Positions 13,879 through 26,012 of a stretch of DNA of 64,000 nt are shown piece after piece; the stretch's first letter is position 1, and each line of letters starts with the position of its first letter. Source of the stretch: Anagrus nilaparvatae (Eukaryota > Arthropoda > Insecta > Hymenoptera > Mymaridae); NCBI GenBank assembly GCA_022575985.1, contig JAKSXM010000246.1:12999593-13063592 (forward strand). Direction: 5' to 3'. The position numbers and the translations under genes are program-made. A model generated the notes under the pieces. It searched no databases. It had not been told where the DNA came from and saw only the letters and a list, made by a program, of their open reading frames with translations.

Positions 13879-15872
13879 GTACAGTACACAAGCAAAAATT
13901 ATTGATACTGGTACAGGAACGCTTTATATTGTTGGTTCGTTTAAGAGAATGACTTCGGATGCGGATTTTAAGGTAAATAAAAGATATTTTATGAGTAATG
14001 TTTTTTTTTTGTAATTTAAATTTTAGATTTTTTTTTTAGATTCATTTAATTTGAGACAAATGCTAAAATATTTAGCGATTTTATAATGTCACGGTTAACT
14101 TGTCCAAACGGTTAAGTGAACCACAAGCAAATAAACCCACTTACACACCAATAAAAAGTATATATTTACAGTGTTCTAATAAATTTTAACATTAACCATT
14201 CGGGCAAGTTAACCACTACGATATAAGATAGTTAATTGATTTTAATCATAAAGAATAGAATCTGAAAATTTACGTGTAGATTAAAATTAGACTTTTCTAC
14301 TAAAATTAAATTTTTGTAAAAATAAGTACTATTTGACCCTGGTGAGAAAAAAATATTTTATAGTCAAGTACATTTTCGATTTCGAAGTAAATAATGGGAT
14401 GACGTAATCTCAAATACCGGATACCAATTACCACAAAGTACTTTTATCTAAGTTCTTTGAACCCAGAATTTAATATTCATTAACTTTTTTGAAAAACTTT
14501 CCCAAGTTCCATTTGGTTCTCATGACAACCAGTAATGTTTCTGTCACGATACAATAACAATATGTCATGTAACCGACATATTGTTAAGGCAACAACAACA
14601 AGACCTTCCCAAGCTCTGCAGATAATTTCTTAAATCTCTTTTTATTATAACCCCTGCACCAAAAAGTAAGAAGTGGGAACCCTTCTAGTGTAGAATTTCC
14701 GTCCTGGAAAATCAAAATTCAATATTCTAGGATTTGCTTAAATATTCAAGCAGAAAATTTTACCGTGGAAGTAGCTTAAAAAAATACAAAGTTTTTACAT
14801 AAACTAAAAAAAAATTTAGTATAAGAAGGTCAATTCATTAAAGTACAACAAACACAAGTACTTTTATGTATATTTTGAAAAGCTTTTTAAACAAGCAACC
14901 AACGTCTAACAAGTAGAAAAGTGCATAAACCATTCATACCTACTTGACTTTTTTATTCTGTTCTGTTCTTTTTTTAAATAAAAATTCATGTGTACGCATT
15001 TTTAAGTTTAGATACTTTTTATTTTTTTTTTAACTAAAAAACAACCCTTTTTCAACACAATATGTGATTGCTCAAGTAATTAACAGAAAAACAAGGGAAA
15101 GAAAAAAAATAATTTGTATGTTATTATTAGGCTTCATTTTTTTTTTTTTTAAAGTACTTTAGGTATAAATAAACCACAATATAACTCTTTTTTTTTGTAA
15201 ATAAAAACTTTTACTGCAGATGTTAGGATTCAGGTAATAAAATATTCAACACTTTATTTCAACGTAAATACTTTTTTTTGTACTTAAAAAAGTAATAAAA
15301 ATGACAAGAAATCATTTATAGTCGAAATTTAACGACGCTAATTAAAAATTCATAAAAATATGTAAGTTTAGTGTCAAAACAGTCAATTAACTTGAAAAGT
15401 AATAAACTGCTTAAAAGTTTCTTTAAAAGGTTATATGTCTGACTTAAATTAAAACAATCGACTTGTTAAAGTGTACATGTTTTCTAGACTTTGAACAGTA
15501 AATTAACCTAAAGGCATATAATGAGTTTAATGTTTGATCAAGTCATTTCTGTTCCTCCATTCACTTTTCTTGGCCTAAAGCTAATCTTAGAAACTAAATT
15601 TTCTTTGAACTAAGTTTTCTTATCTAGAAATTGACTAAACTCTCTAAATTCATCAAACTTTCTATAATTACTTATAATTAAATAAAATTATTTTTTTTAA
15701 ACAGTTGTACCTGACGTCAAATGTATCATCAAGTGATTTTAACATGGGTTATTGCATGACTGGTACGTTAGAACGTGGTTGTAAAAAAACAAATACATTT
15801 CAAATGACACATTTTGCTGTTATTAGAAGAAGAGATTATGAAAAGGCCTATCAAGATTTAAATAGAACATAA
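13879..15872 (+). CDS. last two coding exons of an unidentified host gene
   Basis: Exon A is 13879-13972, with acceptor TTTGTTTAG and donor AAG|GTAAAT. Exon B is 15705-15872, with acceptor TTTTTTTTAAACAG and stop TAA at 15870-15872. The 1732-bp intron joins codon to codon in phase 0. Together they encode about 86 C-terminal residues. Exon A encodes [20 protein letters not shown] and ends in DADFK. Exon B opens with LYLTSN, carries a close Cys pair ([12 protein letters not shown]) and ends in a basic helical stretch ([17 protein letters not shown]). Codon use is balanced, unlike the chance ORFs around it. Exon A starts with one base of a split codon, so upstream exons are missing from this call. 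The alternating strands and Cys pair suggest a beta-rich fold, but I do not recognise the family. A lipocalin was considered and not supported. Confidence 0.7.
14088..14220. mobile_element. palindromic MITE inside the intron, ~130 bp
   Basis: The outer arms are GTCACGGTTAACTTGTCCAA on the left and the inverted-type CGGGCAAGTTAACCACTACG on the right. An inner GGTTAA / TTAACC pair and an unpaired AT-rich loop lie between. It sits in the intron between the two exons of the 13.9-kb gene. The target-site duplication is unclear. Confidence 0.55.
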
Positions 15873-16700
15873 TAATTACTACTTTAATCAAATACAAAAT
15901 CAAATTTTACAATTTTTTATATTAAAAACAAAATTTTTTTATTTTAAGGTTATGTTAAATATAATATCTATAAGAAATTACGTCCATAGTTTATATAATA
16001 AGCTTTAAAAATATATTTGTAATATAAAAGCTTTCTATATTAATTATAGTCTATGCAAATAATGTCAAATTAAGAAATATTTACTATGAACATGTAATGT
16101 TTTGTATTAAATATTATAGAAAATATATAAAATATGTATAAAATTTAAGGAGGTATTAAGTGCAAAAAAGTTTTTTAATACTTTTTTTCTAGGTTAGGGT
16201 TTAATCAAATCTAAGTTTACAGTTTTGGTAATTGTTTACTTAATCAAAGAAGCAAATAATGTGATTAGGCTAAATTGTAAATCGTAATTGATTTTTAGTT
16301 TGAGGTTAGTTTTTTGATAAATAAAATGGCGGAATTCTAACCTAAAAATCTAAAGATTTTATTAAAATTAATAAACATGCAGAATTTCTGGATAATATTT
16401 TTTAAAAAAATGTATTTTAAATTAAGAATTTTAAGTTTTTTCTTAAGAATACAAACTTGTCAAAAGTAAATTTATTTTTAATGTAAAATTTTAACTTTTG
16501 GTAAATTAATAAAAGTACAATATTTACCTGAAATTCTTAAGCAATTAATAATTATTTACATTTGTGAACCAATAAAATTATGAAAATAAATAATTTCGCA
16601 ATAAGAAAATTGATAATAAAAGACGAATAAAAATATAACCTATAAATGTAAATAAATATAATATATGCATTCTTATTATAAAAAAATATGCTTTCGAAAT
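15873..16700 (+). other. putative 3' UTR of the 13.9-kb gene
   Basis: The region follows the TAA stop directly. It is AT-rich with no ORF and contains several AATAAA hexamers (for example at about 16318, 16367 and 16571). The cleavage site cannot be chosen without transcript data. Confidence 0.4.
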
Positions 16701-19700
16701 ACATCGATGAGAATTTTGTCGTTTGTTATAGTGCCAAAGAGAAAATATTATGTCCATAAATTAGTCAAGATGCCAGTAATGTCAATAAGAATTATAATTT
16801 TTTGAATTTTAATCTTGAACAATAATTTCAGAGGCTATGCTTAGTTTTAAAAGTTGAAGATTCACTATTTATTATCCATAATTGGTAGGGCCTGATTACA
16901 TGAAATTTTATCATTTTTGGGATCTTTAACCGAATACAGGAATAAAATTATTAAGATTTTAATATTCAGGCCCAGATTCGCAATTTGTTTAAAAAATTTC
17001 ATGATTTCTCAAAATTAACCGTTTGTTAAAAAATTTCTGATTTTCTACTAACATTAGAAAAAAATCTATAATTAGTTTCTTTAAATGTCCAAAATATAAT
17101 TACATAAAATTAGAAACTTATTTTTTACATTTAAAAACTTTTTACCCAATGAACACGTGGCTTCTTGACTAACTGCAAAATATACGTATTTTAAAATAAA
17201 TTAAAAAGAAAGTAAATTATATAATAATAATTAATTTCGATATATTTTTATGTCAATAATTATTAACTAGAGTTACAGGGTTATTTGAGTAAAAAAATTA
17301 TACGGAAAAAAATTAAATTATATTAAATTCTGTCCATTACTAATTGTTATGACAAAATAAAAGCAACATCGTTCTAAATGTTAAAAACTAAAATTTTTGT
17401 GCATAAATAGAATTGATGTAAAATGTATAAATTTAAATGTGTTATAAATATGAGCTTAAAAATAATAATAATAAATAATTGTCATTTTTTCTTGCGATAA
17501 AAAATTGTAGAAAATATAAAATAAAAAAGTAATTGTGTCTGTTTTTTCTCACTATTTTTGACGTAGCCTAGTGATCTAGGATGATTTTTTGAGTCAAATA
17601 CGTCCGATATCACGGTCCCTCCTAACTATATTTAGCCGTAGTAAAAAAAAAAAAAAAAAAATAGACCCGCGTAAAAAAGTTAAAAATTAATTTTTTTACC
17701 TGGGTATTTTTTTTTTAAATAGTCATGATTTTTAAATATCTACTAAAAATATATCAATTTTTATTATTTTTCTTTTGACATTTATATTTTTTATAAAATA
17801 TCTCTAGAGAGATAAAAAAAAAATGAAATAAGATTTTTTTAAAATATTTTATTCGATACTGTATTTACTGTCATTGACATTTTTATGTATTATAAAGTAT
17901 ACATAGATTAAATGTACAGATTTTGGTGTTACTCTATTTCTTATAATAAAAAAAAACTTATATATTTGAATATTGATAAAAAGCTGATATTATTTCTATT
18001 TGATTGAATTGTCTAAATATAATAAAAATATAATACTTTTTATTGAATTTTTATGTCAATAAAAAAGTATAGATTTTATTTATGCAAGACAATACAAACT
18101 GTTGAAATAAGCAAATATATAAGGTGAAAGCTTTTATACTTGAAAAAAATTAAAAAAACTTTTTTTATTTACTGCAGAAAATTGGTATGAATTTTTAGAT
18201 AAAATTTCTGTATATTGGTAGCACTGAATTTGGTAATAAGGAATTTTACCGTCAGTATAACTGGAACGGTGGTTTGTGCTGTCATGAAACGATATAACAC
18301 TAGCAACAGTGATACCAATATAGAGTTTAAAATATGTTGGTACAATTGTTTTTCGGTCTTGTTACGGACTAAGATTAATTTTAATTGTATAAAGACCGTA
18401 TTTTATTTAATTAATTTAAAATGCAATAGATGGCGTCATATGTCCTAAAAACCTGAGTTTGCTTGCTGTTATTATAGAATTTAATGCAGAAGTAAAATAT
18501 TTTTAAAATAAATTAAATGCAGAAATTATTTTCTTAATTTCTCAAGTATAAAAGCTACACATAACCTAAAAAAACTATACATGTTTACTTAATATCTGTG
18601 TAAAATTTTATTTTTAAAAAAGTAGATAAATTAAAAATTCGTCGTTTTTAATTAATTAACTAAAAAAAAATGTCTTTTTAAAAAATACGAACATTAAATT
18701 TTCGTATTCAAAGCTATGGCTGTGATCTACAAAATAAAAATAAATAAATAAAAAAATAATAATCAATAATTAAAATCAAATCAATACGATTTAAAAATTG
18801 TATTTGATATTAACCTAAAAAAAAAAAATTCAAAAATTTTTAAAACACATGTATAATGTTTTTTGTCATATTTTTTTATTTATTAGAATATTTGGCATAA
18901 ATTAAAAGGCATGAATAAAGTAGTGCCAAAATAAAACAAAATTTATTTTAGACTGAGAAAATTATTTAAATGTAAATAAATATAATGAATAATTATTATA
19001 ATAATATGTATAAAATGCTTTTTAATGCTTAAATATCATGAATAATTAATAAGCTTTTATTTAATAATCAAAAAATGTCCATATTAATATTTATAATTCT
19101 AAATGTGAACAATTATTCTATGGGTCAATTCGTGTGTCAATTTAAAGAGTTAAAAAAAATTTTTTTTAAATTTATTTTGAGTGAACTGAATCAGCTTAAA
19201 TAATATTTTTTGTTGTTGTTGTAACAGAGAAAATGAAGAAAAAAAATTTTTTATTTAAAAAAATTTTTTATTTAAAAAAATTTTTGAAAAGCAGAAAATT
19301 AAAAAAAAATGGCCTAAAAATTTTTAATTTTTCAAGTTCTTTATTAGAATCAGGTAAATATAATTAAAAATCGAATTCAATTTTTTTCTACTATTTTGGA
19401 TTTGCCAATTCGAACTAAATTAAGGGAAAAAGATAATTGAATAATGAATTCAGTGCTTACATCAAACTTTGTCACTACTAACAAAAACTACTTCAAGTCC
19501 TATGTGTAATCAAATGACTTGACAAAGTTTTTACTAATAGCATCGATTTAGTCAAAGTTCTTCTACTTATTTTAAAAACTCTTATCTAAAAAAAATTAAT
19601 CTAGTTTTTTAACCCCTTAAACTTGACACGAAATGACCCATTTACATAAATAAAGCTTTTATATAAATCAAAAAAGTATAAAAAAATTATCTATTGATGT

Positions 19701-20236
19701 ATTTTTTAATAATGTGCAAGAAAAAAAAGATAAAATTTAAATAAATATTTCTAAGTATACTTATATAAATTAAGATGTACTAATTAAGAACAAAAAATTA
19801 AATTAAATTTATTATTTTGTACAATAAACAAAAATGAAAATGTCATTTTTTTAAATGTATAATCAAAAAAATATTATAATATATGTAATAATAATCAATG
19901 TATAAATAAAAAAATAAATAAATAAATGTTATATAACAAAAAATTTTTTACTTTTATTACTTACAAGAAGAGTTCACTACCTTTGGAACATCAAGTTAAC
20001 ATTTTTCAAATTTGTTTAAAATGCTGTCAAAATTGTAATTTTCAACAAAATTTAGTTTTATAGGTCTTATAAATTATCCACAAGCTTCAAGTTTCCAAAA
20101 ATTCTTTACTAGCCGCTATTGTATAATTTGTTAACCTGATATGATAATTACAATATCAGAAAACTAATTTGGAGATTAAAAAAAAAAAATAATTTTATTA
20201 TCTTTGAAAAGCGATAGGTATCTTAATACGTTTCTA
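16701..20236. other. AT-rich non-coding DNA
   Basis: No gene is seen. There are A and T homopolymers (for example at 17643-17661). A direct repeat of AAAAAATTTTTTATTT lies at about 19235-19275. The 77-aa ORF at 18215-18448 has no recognisable domain and no support from flanking splice signals. Confidence 0.5.
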
Positions 20237-20964
20237 CACACCAAACCTAAAAGAGTTTTTTGTTACGCAGAAAATATTTAATGTTTATATTTAATTCTTT
20301 AGAGAGGAATTATTTTGAGGTTAATTCTTTTAAAAAGATTTATTTTTGTTTTAATTCTTTTTGAACAGAATAAAATCAAAAATAAATTTTTTTAAAAGAA
20401 TTAACCTCAAAACAATTCCTCTCTAAAGAATTAAATAAACATTAAATCTTTATTTAGATTTATTTTTGTTTTAATTCTTTTTGAACAGAATAAAAACAAA
20501 AATAAATTTTTTTAAAAGAATTAACCTCAAAACAATTCCTCTCTAAAGAATTAAATAAACATTAAATCTTTATTTAGATTTATTTTTGTTTTAATTCTTT
20601 TTGAACAGAATAAAAACAAAAATAAATTTTTTTAAAAGAATTAACCTCAAAACAATTCCTCTCTAAAGAATTAAATAAACATTAAATCTTTATTTAGATT
20701 TATTTTTGTTTTAATTCTTTTTGAACAGAATAAAAACAAAAATAAATTTTTTTAAAAGAATTAACCTCAAAACAATTCCTCTCTAAAGAATTAAATAAAC
20801 ATTAAATCTTTATTTAGATTTATTTTTGTTTTAATTCTTTTTGAACAGAATAAAAACAAAAATAAATTTTTTTAAAAGAATTAACCTCAAAACAATTCCT
20901 CTCTAAAGAATTAAATAAACATTAAATCTTTTTTGCGTAACGAAAAACTCTTAGGTTTGGTGTG
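20237..20964. mobile_element. TA-flanked MITE expanded by internal 120-bp tandem units
   Basis: The terminal inverted repeats are CACACCAAACCTAAAAGAGT on the left and its inverse at 20935-20964 on the right, which together extend about 32 bp to a TGCGTAA word. TA flanks both ends (20235-20236, 20965-20966). The interior is a tandem array (20341-20930). Each unit is itself partly palindromic: TTAATTCTTTTTGAACAG and the mirrored TTTTTTAAAAGAATTAA. Confidence 0.8.
20341..20930. repeat. five-copy 120-bp tandem array
   Basis: The unit starting TATTTTTGTTTTAATTCTTT recurs at exactly 20341, 20461, 20581, 20701 and 20821. Copies 2 to 5 are nearly identical, and copy 1 differs at a few sites. That implies recent unequal exchange or replication slippage inside a MITE, and a possible seed for a satellite. 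Confidence 0.95.
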
Positions 20965-20966
20965 TA

Positions 20967-21120
20967 CATTCAGATTAAAAGTCGATATTAAAACAGGTCA
21001 TCTTTAAAATTTATATAGTGCAGTTAGTGATTTTTGATGATTAATCGTGAACAACTCCCAACTACGCTATATAAATTTCAAAGATGACCAGATTTAATGT
21101 CAACTTTTAATCTGATGTAG
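20967..21120. mobile_element. second palindromic MITE abutting the first, ~150 bp
   Basis: The arms CAGATTAAAAGTCGATATTA and its inverted partner ending CAACTTTTAATCTG pair across about 145 bp. The inner words ACAGGTCATCTTTAAAATTT and AAATTTCAAAGATGACCAG also pair. It lies directly against the right end of the tandem-bearing MITE, so one probably inserted at the edge of the other. Confidence 0.7.
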
Positions 21121-22850
21121 AAAGGGCTTTAGAAACTATCGAAAGAAAAGAGACGAGTAAAAAATTTTTGGGAACTTGAAGCTTATACAAAATTTAGATC
21201 TATAAAACTCAATTTCGTCAAAAATTACAATTTTGCCAGCAATTTAATCAAATTTAAAAATTGGTCAGCTTTGTCCAGAAAAGCCCATTGGCCCATTGTT
21301 CGGAATATTTTTTCAACATAACAAACTCATCCATAACTATTTGGTGTAATTTCGTGACTCAAAGGTAGTGAACTCCCACATCTAACATAAAATATGAATT
21401 TGTATTCACTAGAGAATTTTAAAGAGTGTATTTACTTGTTAATATTATTAAATAAAGTATAGAAAATTTTTGAGTACACGTAAAATATCAAAAGTTATTT
21501 CCAGTTCTCTTGTGATTTTAGTATATTTTATAACATAACCTATAACTTTTTAATGTTTTCTGAGGTTATGTTAAACTATTTACTATGTTTTGAGTTTTCT
21601 AAATTTTCTTAAATTACTAATATTTTTTGTACTTCAAAAATAGTTTTAAAATTTTATCAAAATACAAAATCTCAATAAAAAATTAAAGTTTAAGTAATAC
21701 AAGAGCACACTTATTCTCTATATAATATAAATTTATAATAATAATAATAATATTTTTGGCATATATAAAAGTTTTTTTTGAAAGAAATATGTAGCGTAAA
21801 AGTTGTGTATTTTTTTTATTTCTTGACCTCATTATAAAAAGTACTACCATCCTACATAAATAAGGAATTTTGCTGTATGCATCAGGAAAAAAAAGGTAAT
21901 TTTACTTTTTTATTTTTTAAGATATTAAAAATATAAGAAACTTTAATATAATATAAAATATGAAAGTTATTTTTGAAGAAAGTTTCCAATAATTTTAGTT
22001 TTTTGTTTTTTAAGTATATTAAAATTATTGACGGAGGAAATTTGAAATATTATTTTTAGTTTGATAAGTAATGTATTATTTAATATATTAGGTAAATTAG
22101 TTTTAAAATTTTATTTTTATTAAAGCTTACAGTGAAAATGTCTTTGGTATTTGTTTAATTTTTGCTAATTTTTATACTTGTCCAGAGTTTCTAAATTATT
22201 AACACGATTTTATTAAATTATTTTTTTGTTAGAGATTAAAACTTGGTTCTTCTAAGATCTTGCGGAATGACATTATTTGATCGACCTTAAAATGTAAACA
22301 CGTTTTCGTATTAATGAATTACGAGACTCATCTAATTTTTATCCCTCTAAGTGCAGAAATGTGCAAATTAGAACAAAATGAAGTTTTTGCATATTTTTCA
22401 TTTATTTAGTCATTTTTGGGAAATAAGTCAGCTTCGTAGAACGTTAGCATAACCTCTGGATGTTTGCTTTCTAGAATTAAGCAAAGTTTAGTTACGGCTG
22501 TCATCTGAATGAGTGAAATCAGTACATGAAAGTAATAAAAAATATTAAAAAAACTTATAACCGGTTTGTGTAAACACAACCTAAATGCATGGAACATGTT
22601 TACTTCCAGCTGAGGACTAGGTATAATGCAAATGCTACGCAACTTTACAATTTTCTAATTTTTATTTGTAATTATCACCTTACTAGCTGTTGAGTTTCTA
22701 AACCCGAACTATTTTGATTCCCTAAACCTGAATAATTCTAAGTCCCTAAATCGATATTATTCTAAGTCCATAAACCTGTATCCTAAGTCATTAAGCCCAG
22801 ATTTTTCAAAGTCTCCTAATTATTCTAAGTCTTATTTGACCCCCCCCCTC
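21121..22850. other. AT-rich non-coding DNA, loosely repetitive near its right end
   Basis: No supported gene. At 22690-22840 a loose ~30-bp repeat of the type CTAAGTCCCTAAA occurs four to five times. The ORF at 22406-22642 is unrecognised. Confidence 0.45.
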
Positions 22851-23760
22851 TTAAATAGGACAAATTTGACCCCCCCTTATTTTCAAGTTCTGAAGTACCC
22901 TCTCCCTATAAACATGTTCCATGTTAAAACCAACTAGAATAGAAAAAGATAGATCCATGTTGTTAATTACTAAACTGCCTGGTGTAAGAGCTTGAATATA
23001 AATAGTTGTTGTATTGTTTTTGGTGACTTCGAAAGGGGACGATTTTTGCTGCTTGTTACTTCCTAAAACATACAACCTTTACTAACATTTGCTTATTGAT
23101 ACACATACGTATAAACACACATTTTACATTATTTTACTATCTACCAACGAAACATTTGACTCTTCGTCGAGGAAGGCTTTAAAACTTTGACAGAGCTCAC
23201 AGAACTTTTTAATATTAGGGGCTTTATTTAAAGAAGGGCTTTGTACAGTTAGGATGATCTAGCTTGACCGTTAACTGAAATACTCAAAGTTTCTTTGCAA
23301 TTCGTTATTGTGCAAAAGCGGATGATGCAATAAGCGACCTTTGTTTTTATTACATACGGGAGCGTTACAACTCCGAAAAATATAACGTGAGCCAAGGCAT
23401 TTGAAGCAACAAGGATTCGACTTATCTTTAACCTACCCCTAACGTTCATTTAACGAAAGTCCCATAAATTCTTTGCAGCTACTGATTCAATGTTTTTCCG
23501 ACGAACAGCAGTAGCAACCTGACCTTTTTGAGTTACCAGCCGCATTAGCTTCACTTATATGATAAACACGCTTTGTAGCTTTTTATTTTTCTGTTGGCTT
23601 ATTTGAAAATTGGTTTTGACTACCGAAAACATGAGCAGTTCCTGCGCGATTCACTTAATCCTCCTTATGATCTAAAAAGTTTGCCAGAAAATTTATAAAA
23701 AATTAAAAAAATTTTAAATAATTTTCAGCAGCCACATTAGTTGAATTTACTGTAGCTTGG
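22851..23760 (-). pseudogene. BEL/Pao LTR-retrotransposon gag remnant
   Basis: Read on the minus strand, 23530-23290 encodes two zinc knuckles in the order found at the C-terminus of BEL/Pao gag proteins. The first is CYCC...KH. It is followed after one stop by ISSCKEFMGLSLNER, then by CCFKCLGSRYIFRSC and a basic, His-rich tail ending LLHHPLLHNNE, where the family usually has HHTLLH. Stops and frameshifts break the reading (for example between 23480 and 23500 and again near 23440). The zone is less AT-rich than its surroundings. An open 74-aa stretch at 22851-23075 may be the beginning of the following pol/protease part, but shows no motif. No LTRs or reverse transcriptase were found. It acts in no pathway now. 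Confidence 0.7.
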
Positions 23761-25922
23761 TACAATTAATTTTCAGTTGCCATATTACGAAATTAACAAG
23801 TAGTTGATGGTGAAGCAAAGTATTACAATAAATACGACCAATGTGTTTAATATTGTTGCAAAGCTTCATTTAAAGCCTTTTCTCCACTCACTTAATAGAC
23901 GGGTATAGTGCACGGCTTGAATAATGAAAGTAGCCGCGTTAAGTCCGAAGGCTTTATTTATGTACAAATTTCTAAACCACCTCAAAAAGTATCTTATACG
24001 CCAACATTTAACTGAAAATAATGGCATCCTTAATACGTAGATATACATACATACATACATCCATCTAAAAAATTTCTAAAAAATAAGTTTTTATTTCAAC
24101 CTAAATCTTTGATATCCTAGTAATCTTAAGTATATCTTATAACTACTTTGATATCTAAGTATAATTCAAAGTCAGTGAAGTCACCTTTCACCAACATATT
24201 AAGCATAGAAGTCAGAGATAAGGATGCGCATAAATACATTGATATATTCACCATAATACATTAATGAAATTGCAAATTTTAGTTTCCCTTAGTACAAAAC
24301 TTATTTATTACCTTAAGATAAAATCTTTGGATTTATAATCGTCTAAAATTCTAATCACGTATAAACTTTTCATAAATAAAATTGCATTATTTCTAAGTTA
24401 ACACCTAGAAATTTGTATAACATGAAAAAATATAAGGCTTAGACATAAAAAAGTAATCAATAAAATTCAACAGTATTAACATAAAAAATTCCTTTTAACA
24501 AAATACAGAAAGGATTATTTTAAGAATAATACTTTTTTTTTTCAATGAGACATGCTTGTGATTTTAGGTAGAAGTAAGCTTTTAGTATTATCTTAAAAAA
24601 TAGGTAATCATATTTTACAATTTTTTTGTAGTATATAGTATAACTATAACTAAAAGAAAAATTTTTTTGAAGAAATTCACATGTAACCTAAGTCTTTTAT
24701 CTTTTATGAATTTCATGCTAAACAGAATAAAGTTCTATAAATATATATTTTGCATAAGCATCTAAAATTTTATACTGAATTTATTTTTTCTATCTTTTTC
24801 TCGGTTATTTATATGAGTAAATTTTTCGTTATTTTATTCTAATGTTACAGATGCTTCAATGATGTTATAACGTAAAAGTAAATGGCTTAAAGATTTGTTT
24901 AACTTGGTGCATGAATATAAAATAAAATTTAATTAATGAATAGTGTTATTTCATTACATGAAAATTTATTTTGTTATTTCTTAAACTTTTGATGATTTTA
25001 ATAAAAAATGTGTTCAACGTGATGTGTTAAGATTTTTTTTGGTTACAAGGATTAAAATAAGGTTTCATAATATATGGATGAATGAACGATTAAATTTTTG
25101 ATGTTATTATGATGTAGATATTTCAGCTGAAAATAATTGTTTCTTCTTAAATACTTTGTGCCAGGCTATATTAATTTTCAATAATAAATTAATTTATCCT
25201 CTATATTTAATGCTTTTTTGGTCAATTTACAATGAGAAAAAGTCCAGAATGTTACAAAGGAGGAACAGGAAAGTTCAAAAGGTTATCAAATAAAATGCTG
25301 CCCTTTGAAGACAAACTTTAATTTTATATAAATTGAATTTAGATTTTATTACAGAAAAATTATTTAATTTGTACTTTTTATTTGGTGCATAAATTAATAC
25401 AAAAAGAAATATTACATAATTTTTTTCTATTACATAATGATTTTTATATCTTTTAATTATAAATAAAAACAGACAAATAATATTTGATTAAATATTACAT
25501 AATTTATTAATTCATATTTCTCTTTTTTATCAGTTCAAGATATTATCATTTATTAAAATTCTTATTAATAGATATCAATAAAATTTTTTTTTATAAGAAT
25601 TTGAAACACAAACTTGGTGTCAAAAATTGATAAATTTAAAAGATAAAATAAAAATACATTTTAATTTTTATTTATTTTTTTAAAAACATTTTTTCATTTA
25701 TGAGATTCAATACTTTTTTTAACAAAATCATTTTTTTTTCTAATTTTTTATTATTGGATAAATTAGATTATAAAAAAATTATAAATAATTATAAATAGAT
25801 TACAAATAATTTTCTTTATCTTAAATTATTTACATAAATTAATTTTTACATAAAATTTAATGTTTTATTTTTGGTAAATTTTATCAGATTTTAAAGTACA
25901 TTTTGAGATAATTTTTATAAAA
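23761..25922. other. AT-rich non-coding DNA
   Basis: 23866-24060 may be an upstream, unrecognisable part of the gag remnant. A short (ATAC)n run lies at about 24040-24060. The rest is featureless. Confidence 0.4.
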
Positions 25923-26012
25923 ACCCTTTCTACACCTAATTAATTTTATTTTAATTTTGTATGCTTTTACTATATTAAAATTAAATTAATCTGATGTAGA
26001 TAGAGCTTTTAG
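25923..26012. repeat. small palindromic MITE copy (CCTAATTAATTTTT family)
   Basis: Ends CTTTCTACACCTAATTAATT and AATTAATCTGATGTAGATAG are inverted relative to each other, with TGCTTTTACTA inside. It is the same family as 6154-6241 and 28619-28731. Confidence 0.5.

Noticed and set aside
13879..15872. lipocalin or apolipoprotein D identity for the unidentified exons
   Set aside because: A beta-rich look and a C-terminal helix are not enough, and the conserved lipocalin motifs are not visible.
20341..20930. regular repeats as a CRISPR-like array
   Set aside because: There are no unique spacers: the 120-bp units are contiguous tandem copies inside a MITE of a eukaryotic genome.
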